Notes: generated by a model not told the origin, from the sequence alone. A stretch of DNA of 64,000 nt from Glaciecola petra (GCF_031846345.1 NZ_JAVRHX010000001.1:1741027-1805026), one strand, 5' to 3'. Positions 46,036 through 55,337 are shown, counted from the stretch's first letter. Made by a program: numbers and translations.

Positions 46036-46141
46036 AACAAACAAAGAGATGTTTGTATTATTAACAACAACTTGGTAGATTAAAAAGCCTAAAAGGCAAT
46101 GTACTCATTATTAACATAAATAATTACATCAGGAGTGAGTT

Positions 46142-46636
46142 GTGAACCATAAAGTTAGGCTCGCAATAATACTGGTCGCCACGTGGGTGCTTTTATCGGG
46201 CATGTTCGAACCTCTTATGCTGGCGTTTGGCATTTTTTCAGTGGTGGTCTCGATGTGGATCACTTCTCGAATGCATAACATTGACCAAGAACGGTACACT
46301 TTTTTCGTGACCAGCAATTTTATCGTATTTATTTTCAAACTTGGCGTCAAAGTTGTGCAATCTAATATTGATGTTAGTTTAAGAATTTTAGGATTTAAGC
46401 CTGTAGAATCCACCTTTATTACCATTGATATGCCTTTTGAAAATGATGTAGCAAAAGTTTTGTATGCTAACGCTATAACACTGACACCAGGCTCTTCCAG
46501 TATCGCACTTTCTAAAAACACTTTGCTTGTGCATACTATCAGCAACCAAAATGCCGACGATTTGGCCAACAACGACATGCTTAACATCATGCCGAAACAA
46601 TACGCGCTTACTCAAGTGGAAGTGAAAGACGAATGA
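46142..46636 (+). CDS. mrpE: Mrp antiporter subunit E
   Basis: Mrp complexes exchange Na+ (or K+) for H+ at the inner membrane. The 164-residue protein has two or three N-terminal hydrophobic helices and a soluble C-terminal domain containing NAITLTPGSSSIAL, the strongest signature of MrpE/MnhE. The GTG start is preceded by AGGAG. It is the first gene of a nine-gene run of similar orientation with mostly overlapping start and stop codons, so it is translated as one unit. Confidence 0.92.
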   Translation: MNHKVRLAIILVATWVLLSGMFEPLMLAFGIFSVVVSMWITSRMHNIDQERYTFFVTSNFIVFIFKLGVKVVQSNIDVSLRILGFKPVESTFITIDMPFENDVAKVLYANAITLTPGSSSIALSKNTLLVHTISNQNADDLANNDMLNIMPKQYALTQVEVKDE

Positions 46637-47010
46637 CCTTATATTTTTTAATTGCGGGCCTGGCAATAATGGTCGCAATGGCCTTAGGTGTATGCAGGGC
46701 TTTACTCGGGCCATCGGTATTCGACCGTATCTTAGCCGTTAATATGTTTGGCACCAAAGCCGTTTTATTGGTCGCTGTTTTTGCCTTTTATTCTGGACGA
46801 CATGATTTATTGGATATTTCGCTGTTGTACTCCTTACTTAATTTTGTGGCGGTAATCGCGGCCTTGCGATTAGTAGAACGTGGAAAATATTTCGCCAATG
46901 CGTCTAGTGTTATTGTAGAAGACGAAGACATCCGTATGGAAAACACCGAATTATTAGCAAATACGGGTACTTCCGGTGAACCGACCGATAGTAAGGAGTC
47001 TGATAAATGA
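46633..47010 (+). CDS. mrpF: Mrp antiporter subunit F with C-terminal extension
   Basis: Three hydrophobic helices in the first ~90 residues, with GPSVFDRILAVNMFGTK near residue 28-44, define MrpF/MnhF. The usual length is about 90 residues; here about 35 additional polar, acidic residues follow (rich in Glu, Asn, Ser, Thr), probably at a cytoplasmic end. It starts with the ATGA overlap of mrpE and shares its last bases with mrpG. Confidence 0.9.
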   Translation: MTLYFLIAGLAIMVAMALGVCRALLGPSVFDRILAVNMFGTKAVLLVAVFAFYSGRHDLLDISLLYSLLNFVAVIAALRLVERGKYFANASSVIVEDEDIRMENTELLANTGTSGEPTDSKESDK

Positions 47011-47378
47011 TAGTAGAAATAATCAGCTTTTCACTCATAGGCTTGGGATGTGTGTTAGGGCTCATTGGTGGAATTGGCGTTGTGCGCTTGCCTGACACAT
47101 ATGCCAGACTACACGCCGTTGGAGTGACCGACACGTTATGTACATTTTTGATTTTGCTTGGGTTAAGTTTTCAAGCAGATTCATATATTGTTGTTGCTAA
47201 GTTAGTATTAATCTTTTTGTTTTTGGCTTTTACAAGTCCAGCGTCTTCATACGCACTAGCTAATAACGCGTGGCGATGGGGTCTGCGACATAACCAGAAG
47301 ATACATGTACTAACTGCAGAACAAATCGCTGCCCAAGATGCGAAGAAAGCACAAAATAACAACCAAGAGGACGCATAA
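47007..47378 (+). CDS. mrpG: Mrp antiporter subunit G
   Basis: MrpG/MnhG is a small three-helix subunit. The 123-residue protein shows GLIGGIGVVRLPDTYARLHAVGVTDTLG-like features (RLPDTYARLHA is the family hallmark) and helices at about 5-23, 40-57 and 63-80, then a polar tail with AQDAKKAQNN. It overlaps mrpF by four bases and the next gene by one. Confidence 0.92.
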   Translation: MIVEIISFSLIGLGCVLGLIGGIGVVRLPDTYARLHAVGVTDTLCTFLILLGLSFQADSYIVVAKLVLIFLFLAFTSPASSYALANNAWRWGLRHNQKIHVLTAEQIAAQDAKKAQNNNQEDA

Positions 47379-47944
47379 TGAGCCTCATCATTAATTTAGT
47401 TTTGATGGTTTTTCTGTTAACTATCGCGTTAGCCGTACTGAAAACAAAACACTTATTCGCAATGGCCATGCTATTTGGCTTATATAGTTTATTGGTAGCT
47501 GGTCTTTTTGTCGTATTAGATGCGCCAGACGTGGCCTTTACAGAGGCGGCTGTTGGTACAGGAATTTCAACGGTATTGATGTTGGTTACGCTTGCGTCAA
47601 TTAAAGACGGCCACGAAGCAGTTAGTACAGGTAAAACGAGACTTGGCCCCCTAATAATATGCTTAATGATGGGTGGTTTATTGATTTATGGCACTCATGA
47701 TATTGCCGAATTAGGCGACATTCAAAGCGCGCCAAATCAACAAGTGGCCGCAAGGTACATTGAAAAAGGGCAAGAAGAGACCGGCGTACCCAATTTGGTC
47801 ACGGCTGTATTAGCTAGCTACCGAGGTTTTGACACTTTAGGTGAAGTCACAGTTGTGTTGACTGCAGGCATAGGTGTATTAATGCTTTTGGGACAACGCC
47901 GTAAAATATATGTAAAAACAAAAGGAGGCAGTCGTGCCGAATGA
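47378..47944 (+). CDS. MrpA C-terminal-like subunit (DUF4040 plus MbhE-like)
   Basis: The 188-residue membrane protein matches only the C-terminal part of the large MrpA subunit. A DUF4040 domain (about 1-75, with APDVAFTEAAVGTG) is followed by an MbhE-like part with YRGFDTLGEVTVVL. In canonical Mrp systems this region is fused to an N-terminal antiporter module of about 600 residues. Here it is separate, as in the MbhD/MbhE proteins of archaeal membrane-bound hydrogenase. It overlaps mrpB by 11 bases. Confidence 0.85.
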   Translation: MSLIINLVLMVFLLTIALAVLKTKHLFAMAMLFGLYSLLVAGLFVVLDAPDVAFTEAAVGTGISTVLMLVTLASIKDGHEAVSTGKTRLGPLIICLMMGGLLIYGTHDIAELGDIQSAPNQQVAARYIEKGQEETGVPNLVTAVLASYRGFDTLGEVTVVLTAGIGVLMLLGQRRKIYVKTKGGSRAE

Positions 47945-48356
47945 CCTCATTTTGAGAGTTGTCACAAAGTGGCTTTCTCCAACAATTATTTTGTTCGCAC
48001 TGTATGTGCAATTTCACGGTGATTACAGCCCTGGAGGTGGTTTCCAAGCTGGTGTGATTTTTTCTACTGCCATTTTATTGTACGCATTAACGTATGGTCT
48101 AGATGCTGCGTTAAAAGTAATCCCAGAAATAGCCCTTAAGATAGGTGCAAGCGTTGGTGTTCTTTTATATGCGGGTGTTGGCGTGGTTTCAATGCTTAAA
48201 GGTGGTAATTTTTTAAATTACAGTGTGCTTGCAGAAAACCCGGTCACTGGACAGCATATTGGTATTATCATCATTGAACTTGGTGTGGGTATTACCGTGG
48301 CGTCGGTAATGATTTTGTTATTTTTTACTTTTGCAAGAAGAGTCGCACCAGAATGA
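47934..48356 (+). CDS. mrpB: Mrp antiporter subunit B
   Basis: The 140-residue protein has four helices and the MnhB signature HGDYSPGGGFQAGVI near residues 29-43. The GTG start at 47934 has AGGAGG seven bases upstream. It overlaps the previous gene by 11 bases and mrpC by four. This is the stand-alone MrpB subunit that closes the proton path with MrpA and MrpC in known complexes. Confidence 0.92.
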   Translation: MPNDLILRVVTKWLSPTIILFALYVQFHGDYSPGGGFQAGVIFSTAILLYALTYGLDAALKVIPEIALKIGASVGVLLYAGVGVVSMLKGGNFLNYSVLAENPVTGQHIGIIIIELGVGITVASVMILLFFTFARRVAPE

Positions 48357-48718
48357 TTGAATACATTATTGGTCATATCAATTATTGGCTAATTATAGCC
48401 GTTATGATGGTAGGGTTATACACACTAATTAGTCGTTCTAATTTAGTAAAAAAACTGGCTGGCTTAGCCATGTTTCAAACCGCTGTTATTTTATTTTATG
48501 TCAGCATGGGTAAAGTGGCGGGTGGCACAGTGCCTATTGTAGACGCTGATTATCAGGTTTATTCAAACCCATTACCACAAGTGTTAATGTTGACCGCAAT
48601 TGTCGTTGGTGTAGCAACTACAGCACTAGGCTTTGCGCTTATTATACGTATTAAAGAAACGTATAATAGCGTCGAAGAAGACGAAATAACTCGTATGGAT
48701 AACATTGAAAATGATTGA
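48353..48718 (+). CDS. mrpC: Mrp antiporter subunit C (NuoK-like)
   Basis: A 121-residue three-helix protein homologous to NuoK. Typical are GLYTLISRSNLVKKLAGLAMFQTAVILF and NPLPQVLMLTAIVVGVATTALGFAL-type stretches, containing the conserved PQ-LTAIVV pattern of MrpC/NuoK. A polar tail of about 20 residues (EEDEITR) follows. It overlaps mrpB by four bases and the first mrpD-like gene by eight. Confidence 0.92.
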   Translation: MIEYIIGHINYWLIIAVMMVGLYTLISRSNLVKKLAGLAMFQTAVILFYVSMGKVAGGTVPIVDADYQVYSNPLPQVLMLTAIVVGVATTALGFALIIRIKETYNSVEEDEITRMDNIEND

Positions 48719-50228
48719 ACAACTCACTATTTTATTAGTGGTTATCCCACTGGTTTTGGCACCTATTACAGCCCTCTTTAAATCACATAAAATTGTTTGG
48801 TCAGTAACACTTTTCGTTTCAGTAAGCTGCCTAATCCTTTCGTCCATTATTCTTATTGATGTTATTGATGGAAAGCACGTTATTTATGAACTCGGAGGGT
48901 GGAGGCCACCATGGGGAATTGAATACAAAATTGATTCACTCAATGCATTCATTGCCCTAATTGTCAGTGCAATTGCTTGTGTTGCAACCATTTTTGCCTT
49001 GCAAAGTGTGCCTCGCGAAATTAGTAAAACAAATTTTGGCTATTTTTATGCTTCCTTTCAGTTGTGTCTACTGGGATTGTTAGGAATCGCGTTAACCGGT
49101 GATATCTTCAATTTGTTTGTGTTTTTGGAAATTTCTTCACTTTCTAGTTATGCCTTAATCAGCATGGGCCGGTCACGAAAAGCGCTTACCGCCGCATTTT
49201 CATACCTTGTCTTAGGAACCATTGGTGCTACTTTTTTCTTAATTGGCGTTGGTTTTTTGTATGCCGCATCCGGTAGCCTAAATATTGCCGATATTGCTGC
49301 TCGCTTTTCTGAATTTGAAGACATGCAATTGGTGATGACAGGTTTCATTTTTATTATTTTAGGATTGGGGTTAAAAGCGGCAATATTTCCCATGCATAGC
49401 TGGCTGCCAAATGCATATAGCCATGCTCCCTCAGTGGTTAGTATATTTTTATCCGCCACAGCGACCAAAGTATCTCTATATGCATTATTAAGGGTGCTGT
49501 TTGATCTTTATCCGCTTGCATACTGGCAAGCATTCTTATTACCGCAAATATTATTAGTGTTAGGCTGCGTTGCTGTGATTTATGGTTCATACAGAGCTTG
49601 GCAACAAATCGAACTCAAACGCTTACTCGCATTTTCTAGCGTGGCACAAGTAGGATATATCGTAATTGGAATATCGCTGCTAAATAACGACGGCTTGACC
49701 GCTGCAGTTATGCATTTATTTAACCACGCAATCATTAAAGCGACATTATTTATGGGTGCAGGTATAATTTTATTCCGCGCAAATACGACCATGTTGTCTG
49801 AACTTAGGGGCTTTGGTGGCAGTATGCCATGGACGTTTGCAGCTATCTGTCTAGCTGGTCTAAGCTTAATTGGCGTGCCTGGCACTGTAGGATTTGTAAC
49901 TAAATGGTATTTGTTAAGCTCAGCGGTTTCTGAAGGCAAATGGATTGTAGTTGCAGCAATAGTTATTGGCTCTGTTCTTGCAATTGCGTATGTTTGGAAA
50001 ATAGTCGAAGCGATGTACTTTAATTCAAAACGAAAAATGGTGATTCAAAATGTCAGAAGCGGTGACATCCGTGTTGCAAAAGCACCAATGAGCTTAAGTA
50101 TTGCATTATGGATAGGTGCTATTGCATGTCTATATTTTGGGTTGTATACAGAAATACCTTATCAATCAGCCCAGTCTATCGCTGAAGCGCTGCTAAATAC
50201 TCCTGCTATTGGAGGGAGTGGTTTATGA
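48711..50228 (+). CDS. mrpD: MrpD-like antiporter subunit 1
   Basis: The 505-residue protein has about fourteen membrane helices and belongs to the NuoN/MrpD antiporter-like family. The ion-path residues are present: a Glu in FVFLEISSLSS, a Lys in LKAAIFPMHSWLP, a Lys in the ELKRLLAFSS region and a Lys in GFVTKWYLL. A TTG at 48705 would add two residues; the ATG at 48711 is preferred. This copy is in the canonical MrpD position after mrpC. Confidence 0.92.
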   Translation: MIEQLTILLVVIPLVLAPITALFKSHKIVWSVTLFVSVSCLILSSIILIDVIDGKHVIYELGGWRPPWGIEYKIDSLNAFIALIVSAIACVATIFALQSVPREISKTNFGYFYASFQLCLLGLLGIALTGDIFNLFVFLEISSLSSYALISMGRSRKALTAAFSYLVLGTIGATFFLIGVGFLYAASGSLNIADIAARFSEFEDMQLVMTGFIFIILGLGLKAAIFPMHSWLPNAYSHAPSVVSIFLSATATKVSLYALLRVLFDLYPLAYWQAFLLPQILLVLGCVAVIYGSYRAWQQIELKRLLAFSSVAQVGYIVIGISLLNNDGLTAAVMHLFNHAIIKATLFMGAGIILFRANTTMLSELRGFGGSMPWTFAAICLAGLSLIGVPGTVGFVTKWYLLSSAVSEGKWIVVAAIVIGSVLAIAYVWKIVEAMYFNSKRKMVIQNVRSGDIRVAKAPMSLSIALWIGAIACLYFGLYTEIPYQSAQSIAEALLNTPAIGGSGL

Positions 50229-50267
50229 AATTACAAATTATGAACCCGATGTTAAAGAGTACTTGTC

Positions 50268-51737
50268 ATGGTTGAACTTACTTATTGGCTCATGGCTAGT
50301 CTGTTGACACCTATTGTAGGTGCATTGGTCATCTCCCGTTTAGATAAATATGAAAACATCAGAGAGGCCATTACCCTAATTACCGCCTTGAGTTTGTTTG
50401 CGATAAATATTTATTTATATACTCAATTGGATAATGCACAGCAAGCTGGCTTTGTACTAGCAGAGCCTATCAATGGTTTATCAATATCGTTTGCGGTTAA
50501 TGATTTTGGCGTAATGTTCGCTCTCATAGCAAGCGGCCTTTGGATTGCGACATCTATTTATGCAATCGGTTATATGCGTGCACACAAAGAGCAACATCAA
50601 ACTCGCTTTTTCACACTATTTGCTGTGGCAATTGCGGGGGTTATGGCCGTAGCATTTTCTGAAAATTTATTTACCTTGTTTATTTTTTATGAATTTCTAA
50701 CAGTATCAACCTACCCCTTAGTAACCCATTCAGGAACCCGCGAAGCCAAACGTGGAGGGCGGAAATATATTCTTATTTTAATGGGCTCTTCGATTTTATT
50801 TTTCTTACCTGCGATGATTTGGGTGTACTTTATAGCGGGAAGTTTAGAGTTTGTTGAAGGTGGTATTTTATCTGGTTCAATGGACCCTGCCTGGGTCTTA
50901 CCATTACTGGTGCTCTTTATTCTAGGTATTGGTAAGGCGGGTGTTATGCCTATGCACAAATGGCTACCCTCAGCTATGGTTGCACCAACGCCGGTAAGTG
51001 CATTGCTGCATGCCGTTGCTGTCGTAAAAGCCGGGGTATTTTCTGTCGTTAAAGTGGTTGTTTTTATTTTTGGTACGGACTTTATAACAGAATCGGGCGC
51101 TAACACTATTTTACTATGGTTCCCCTTAGTCACGATTGTACTAGCTTCTTTTATTGCGCTAACCAAAGATAATCTGAAAGAGCGTTTGGCTTATTCTACT
51201 GTGAGTCAATTAAGCTACATTGTGCTTGGTGTGATGCTAGCAACCAAGAATGCTGTATTGGGCGCAGGTATGCACATTGCTATGCATGCTTTTGGTAAAA
51301 TTGCGTTGTTTTTTGCTGCAGGTGCAATTTTGGTCACTATGCACAAAAAGGCCGTTAGCGATTTAGATGGTATGGGCCGCGCTATGCCTTTCACCTTTTT
51401 AGTATTTACCATAGGAACCTTTAGTATATTGGGTATTCCTTTCTTTGGCGGTATGTGGAGTAAATGGTATTTGCTAGCCGGCACCTTAGGTTTTGAAGGT
51501 AATGAGTTTATGTATTGGACTGTTTTGAGTGCCTTGGCTATTAGTACCTTGTTGAATACTTATTATTTATTAAGTATCCCAATGCGTGCATTTTTTATTC
51601 AGAACCCCTCTTACACTGATATTCAAGAAGCGCCAAAAGCCTGTTTAATTGGAATGGCAATTCCGACCATAGTGACTTTATATTTGTTTTTTGATCCGTC
51701 TATTTTCTACCAATTGTCATTAAGCTTAACAAAATAA
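50268..51737 (+). CDS. MrpD-like antiporter subunit 2
   Basis: A second antiporter-like subunit of 489 residues with some fourteen helices. The proton-path residues are present (Glu in FIFYEFLTVST; Lys in GIGKAGVMPMHKWLP; Lys in NLKERLAYST; Lys in GGMWSKWYLL). It differs widely from the copy before it and begins 39 bases after it, so this is an old paralog and not a recent duplicate. It could take the place of the missing N-terminal MrpA module. Confidence 0.88.
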   Translation: MVELTYWLMASLLTPIVGALVISRLDKYENIREAITLITALSLFAINIYLYTQLDNAQQAGFVLAEPINGLSISFAVNDFGVMFALIASGLWIATSIYAIGYMRAHKEQHQTRFFTLFAVAIAGVMAVAFSENLFTLFIFYEFLTVSTYPLVTHSGTREAKRGGRKYILILMGSSILFFLPAMIWVYFIAGSLEFVEGGILSGSMDPAWVLPLLVLFILGIGKAGVMPMHKWLPSAMVAPTPVSALLHAVAVVKAGVFSVVKVVVFIFGTDFITESGANTILLWFPLVTIVLASFIALTKDNLKERLAYSTVSQLSYIVLGVMLATKNAVLGAGMHIAMHAFGKIALFFAAGAILVTMHKKAVSDLDGMGRAMPFTFLVFTIGTFSILGIPFFGGMWSKWYLLAGTLGFEGNEFMYWTVLSALAISTLLNTYYLLSIPMRAFFIQNPSYTDIQEAPKACLIGMAIPTIVTLYLFFDPSIFYQLSLSLTK

Positions 51738-51748
51738 GGTGCTATTAA

Positions 51749-52072
51749 ATGCAAGATAAAACAAACAATAACACCAATTCTGACGAAGGCTTCTTTGATA
51801 AAGAGAGAAACGTCAACATTATCTTATATTCGTTTTATGCTATTTCAATTTTGTTGGTAGCTTTGGACTTTGTTGTACATCGTCACATTTATTTGGATTT
51901 TGAAAAAATACCTGCTTTTTATGCCATTTATGGCTTTGTAGCATGCACAGTGTTAGTTGTGTTAGCCAAGCTAATGCGACTTGGGCTAATGCGCGACGAA
52001 GATTATTACGACAAACGATTAGACGAAAAGCAAGAGGCTCAAAATAGTAAGGTTTCGGAGGGGCAATCATGA
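51749..52072 (+). CDS. Small two-helix membrane protein of the Mrp operon, unrecognised
   Basis: This 107-residue protein has a polar N-terminus rich in Asn, two membrane helices (about 26-43 and 55-75) separated by a short loop containing VVHRHIYLDFEK, and a highly charged C-terminal tail. It lies between two antiporter-like subunits, 11 bases after the first, and overlaps the second by four bases (ATGA). This makes it very likely an accessory subunit or assembly factor of the same complex. It resembles none of the standard MrpA-G proteins, and I cannot name its family. Confidence 0.75.
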   Translation: MQDKTNNNTNSDEGFFDKERNVNIILYSFYAISILLVALDFVVHRHIYLDFEKIPAFYAIYGFVACTVLVVLAKLMRLGLMRDEDYYDKRLDEKQEAQNSKVSEGQS

Positions 52073-53742
52073 GTTATGAGATTCCTGCTTTTTTACCTTT
52101 TTTCCTCGCTGCAATTTTTGCCTGGTTAGCACCTGTTAAATGGCGTTACGCGCTTATTTTAGTACCTTTAATCAATGGTTTATGGTTGTTTTTCTCACAA
52201 GAGACTAGTGCATTTACAATCAATTTGCATATATTTCAGTTAGAAATAGTCAAAGTCGACAAACTATCTTTGCTTTTTGCGTATTTATTTCATATCGCAT
52301 GTTTTCTTTGTTTGATATACGCACTTCATTTAAAAGATAAGATTCAAATAGTAGCAGGCTTAGCCTACGCTGGTAGTGCTGTGGGTGCCGTGTTTGCTGG
52401 TGATTTTTTGACTCTATTTATATTTTGGGAATTATTAGCCCTCACTTCTGCTTTCTTAGTATTTGCGCGACGCACCGAGGCTTCGCAAAGAGCAGGCATT
52501 CGCTACCTAATGATGCAAATACTATCTGGTGTCGCATTATTAATTGCGACCATTATGTATTATCAGAACACCGGTAGTATATCTATCGATTTTATAGGTT
52601 TAGGAAGCACCGCTTCCTACTTCTTCTTGTTTGCTTTTGGTGTAAAAGCCGCGTTCCCATTTTTGCATACATGGCTGACCGACGCATACCCTGAGGCAAC
52701 GCCGGTTGGTACTGTTTTCTTATCTGCTTTTACGACAAAGGTTGCGGTTTATATGTTAGCTAGGACATTCCCTGGCGAAGATATGCTAGTTTATATTGGC
52801 GCAGCCATGACCTGTTTTCCTATTTTTTATGCCGTTATTGAGAATGACCTACGTAAGGTACTTGCCTATAGTCTAATTAATCAGCTCGGATTCATGGTGT
52901 GTGGAATAGGTATAGGAACAGCATTAGCATTAAATGGTGCCGTTGCACATGCATTTAACGATGTGATATTTAAAGGCTTGTTATTTATGACCATGGGCGC
53001 TGTACTTACTCGTGTTGGACATGTTAATGGCTCTGATTTAGGTGGATTGCACAAAACTATGCCTAAAACCACACTGTTTTGTATTATCGGCGCAGCATCA
53101 ATCTCGGCGTTCCCTTTATTTAGTGGCTTTGTCAGTAAAAGTATGGTGATGGCCGCCATGATTGAAGCTGGTCACGAATACCTTTGGTTAATGCTATTGT
53201 TCGCTTCGGCGGGTGTATTTCATCATGCTGGCATTAAAATTCCTTTCTTTGCATTTTTCGCCCATGATAGCGGTTTGCGACCTAAAGAAGCTCCAACCAA
53301 TATGTTAGTCGCTATGGGGATTGCTTCCGTATTATGTATCTTGATTGGCAGTTACCCTCATGTGTTGTATCAATTATTACCATGGGATAATAGCTATCAG
53401 CCATACGATTTAACCCATACGCTGACTCAACTACAATTACTGTTTTTCTCTGCCTTAGCGTTTGTGTGGTTAAATAAAATGGGACTCTACCCGCCTGAAT
53501 TAAAATCAGTCAATTTGGATTTTGAGTGGTTTTATCGAAAGGTATTCCCGCGAACGGGCAATATGATAAAGCATGCGGCTAATAAATCGACTACAGCAAT
53601 AACGACTGGGGTACAAACAGCGATTAGCAAGCTTCCCGTCATGCATAGAGACGCCGATGCGAATGCCGCAACACTTACCTTTAGAATGGCAATCGGATTT
53701 GTCATACTAGCGCTGGTGGCCTTTATGACTGAGTTTTTGTAA
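52069..53742 (+). CDS. MrpD-like antiporter subunit 3
   Basis: The third antiporter-like subunit has 557 residues, about fourteen helices and an extended soluble C-terminus (about 475-535) before a last hydrophobic helix. The ion-path residues are conserved: Glu in FIFWELLALTS, Lys in GVKAAFPFLHTWL, Lys in DLRKVLAYSL, and Lys in SGFVSKSMVM. A final C-terminal helix beyond the core recalls NuoL/MrpA-like lateral helices, although it is much shorter. The operon ends here; the next gene is convergent. Confidence 0.88.
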   Translation: MSYEIPAFLPFFLAAIFAWLAPVKWRYALILVPLINGLWLFFSQETSAFTINLHIFQLEIVKVDKLSLLFAYLFHIACFLCLIYALHLKDKIQIVAGLAYAGSAVGAVFAGDFLTLFIFWELLALTSAFLVFARRTEASQRAGIRYLMMQILSGVALLIATIMYYQNTGSISIDFIGLGSTASYFFLFAFGVKAAFPFLHTWLTDAYPEATPVGTVFLSAFTTKVAVYMLARTFPGEDMLVYIGAAMTCFPIFYAVIENDLRKVLAYSLINQLGFMVCGIGIGTALALNGAVAHAFNDVIFKGLLFMTMGAVLTRVGHVNGSDLGGLHKTMPKTTLFCIIGAASISAFPLFSGFVSKSMVMAAMIEAGHEYLWLMLLFASAGVFHHAGIKIPFFAFFAHDSGLRPKEAPTNMLVAMGIASVLCILIGSYPHVLYQLLPWDNSYQPYDLTHTLTQLQLLFFSALAFVWLNKMGLYPPELKSVNLDFEWFYRKVFPRTGNMIKHAANKSTTAITTGVQTAISKLPVMHRDADANAATLTFRMAIGFVILALVAFMTEFL

Positions 53743-53783
53743 GCACAAACAATTATGTAGTTCGTTAAATATGATTATAAGTC

Positions 53784-54677
53784 TTAGCTAAATAAAGGTA
53801 GGCCTGCAATACCCATCACCAACACCCACGAGGCAAAAAACACTTTTAGTTTTGCAGGTGAGAAGTAAAGCACCACATATTTGGCGAGCATTCCTCCAAT
53901 GATAGCGCCTGCACCTGCGAAGGCGACTATTTGCCAATATACGGCATTAGATATTAAGATGTGATAAAAGATCGCTGCTTGCACACTAAACGCCGATACC
54001 ATAACAGCTAGTGCTATAGCAAAAGTCACATTGAAACCTCTAAGTATCAAATAGACTGCCACTAGCTCGCCGACACCTACTGATAACCATGCTGTTATAA
54101 CGCCACCCAAAATAGCAGTCAATATTAAGGCTAAGATGTCGAGCTTTTGAATGCTAACTTGTATTGCTTCACGCTTCATCAAAGGTATAGACAAATATAT
54201 AGCGATCGCTAATACTATTGAGAAAATACCAAAATAAACGTGTAATTGGTCCTGAACAAGGCTGGTATAATCACCCAAAGCATATTGGGCGATTAAAATA
54301 CCGACAATTGAGCTCGGCACTATATACAACAGTGCTTTTGGCAAAGGCGACCACTCTTTATTATCAGGCAAATTTCTATAATGCCAATACCACGTTATTG
54401 CGCCTGCCGTCATACCACAACACTGAATAGCGAAACTGGTAGCCACTATGGTTTCGCTCGACAAGGATAGCTGATTGAAAAAAGGAACGAACACAACGCC
54501 GCCGCCGGCCCCTGTAGCATTAGCGAATATTGCGCCTATCACCCCTAAAATAGTAAAACCAACATAATCAATAATCACCGCTAGGGTAAAATTGAAGCAG
54601 AGTAAGCCTATCCATACAGTTAGCAAGACACATTTTATAGGGTGCTTCTTGAATAAACTAAACAAACCGCGTAACAA
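53784..54677 (-). CDS. TauE/SafE-type anion exporter
   Basis: The 297-residue protein has about eight membrane helices and the repeated TauE/SafE pattern, with GAIFANATGAGGGVVFVPFF in the first half and AILGGVITAWLSVGVGELVAVYL in the second. Such proteins export sulfite, sulfoacetate and similar anions. The start is a TTG at 54677 supported by GAGGAG six bases upstream. It is convergent with the Mrp operon. The substrate is unknown, and the association with the sulfate genes 40 kb away is not evidence. Confidence 0.85.
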   Translation of the reverse strand: MLRGLFSLFKKHPIKCVLLTVWIGLLCFNFTLAVIIDYVGFTILGVIGAIFANATGAGGGVVFVPFFNQLSLSSETIVATSFAIQCCGMTAGAITWYWHYRNLPDNKEWSPLPKALLYIVPSSIVGILIAQYALGDYTSLVQDQLHVYFGIFSIVLAIAIYLSIPLMKREAIQVSIQKLDILALILTAILGGVITAWLSVGVGELVAVYLILRGFNVTFAIALAVMVSAFSVQAAIFYHILISNAVYWQIVAFAGAGAIIGGMLAKYVVLYFSPAKLKVFFASWVLVMGIAGLPLFS

Positions 54678-54786
54678 TAAGACTCCTCAGCGTTAAACGT
54701 AAAGTGTTGTTGGAACTATGAACTAAATTCAGTGTAAATAGATACTAAATTAGAATGAGCATGGATTATACCCAAGGTTTCAAAAT

Positions 54787-55287
54787 ATGGTAGTGACGCA
54801 GCAACAAGATGCACAAACAATAATAACCCTATCACCAAATCAGTCTGCCACTTGGCAACAAACTAAATGGGTCATTATTGTGATGGTTGTTTTTGTAATG
54901 ATTATCGCACTTGCATGGACCTTTGTAGGCGCATGGATAGTACTACCCTTTGCTGGGTTCGAAGTTGGCTTGTTTGCTCTTCTGATGTACAAAGTATCTC
55001 GCTTTACTTACAGCAAACAAATAGTCACCATAGAAAAAGAGAAAGTGATTGTTGAGATGGGCATATTTAAACGACAATCCCGCGTCGAGGTGCCACGGCA
55101 CGATACTGATTTTTATTATTCTGAGACCGAAAATAATTGGGAGTTACCTAGGATTGCAATTTGTCACAAACAGAGCAAACTAGTCATTGGTGAATTTTTA
55201 AATTTAGATGATAGAAAAGTATTAAAAGACGCCTTAGAATCGGCTGGGGTTATTTTATTGCGCAATCGGTGGTGGCAGATGTCATGA
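54787..55287 (+). CDS. DUF2244 membrane protein
   Basis: The 166-residue protein has two adjacent hydrophobic helices at about 28-45 and 47-68 followed by a soluble C-terminal domain with EVGLFALLMYK at the junction, which is the DUF2244 pattern. Family members are often found near terminal oxidase genes; here the neighbours are an exporter and adk. The function is unknown. It begins with ATG and is convergent with adk across a shared terminator. Confidence 0.85.
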   Translation: MVVTQQQDAQTIITLSPNQSATWQQTKWVIIVMVVFVMIIALAWTFVGAWIVLPFAGFEVGLFALLMYKVSRFTYSKQIVTIEKEKVIVEMGIFKRQSRVEVPRHDTDFYYSETENNWELPRIAICHKQSKLVIGEFLNLDDRKVLKDALESAGVILLRNRWWQMS

Positions 55288-55290
55288 TCT

Positions 55291-55327
55291 AAAAGACAAT
55301 GCGGTCTTAAACCACCTTGCCTTTTTA
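55291..55327. terminator. Bidirectional terminator between DUF2244 and adk
   Basis: AAAAGACAATGCGGT (55291-55305) can pair with ACCACCTTGCCTTTT (55311-55325) over a five-base loop with one mismatch and two G-U pairs, ending in a T-run on plus and flanked by A-rich sequence that serves as T-run on minus. It lies just after both convergent stop codons. Confidence 0.75.
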
Positions 55328-55337
55328 TCTCGCTTAA

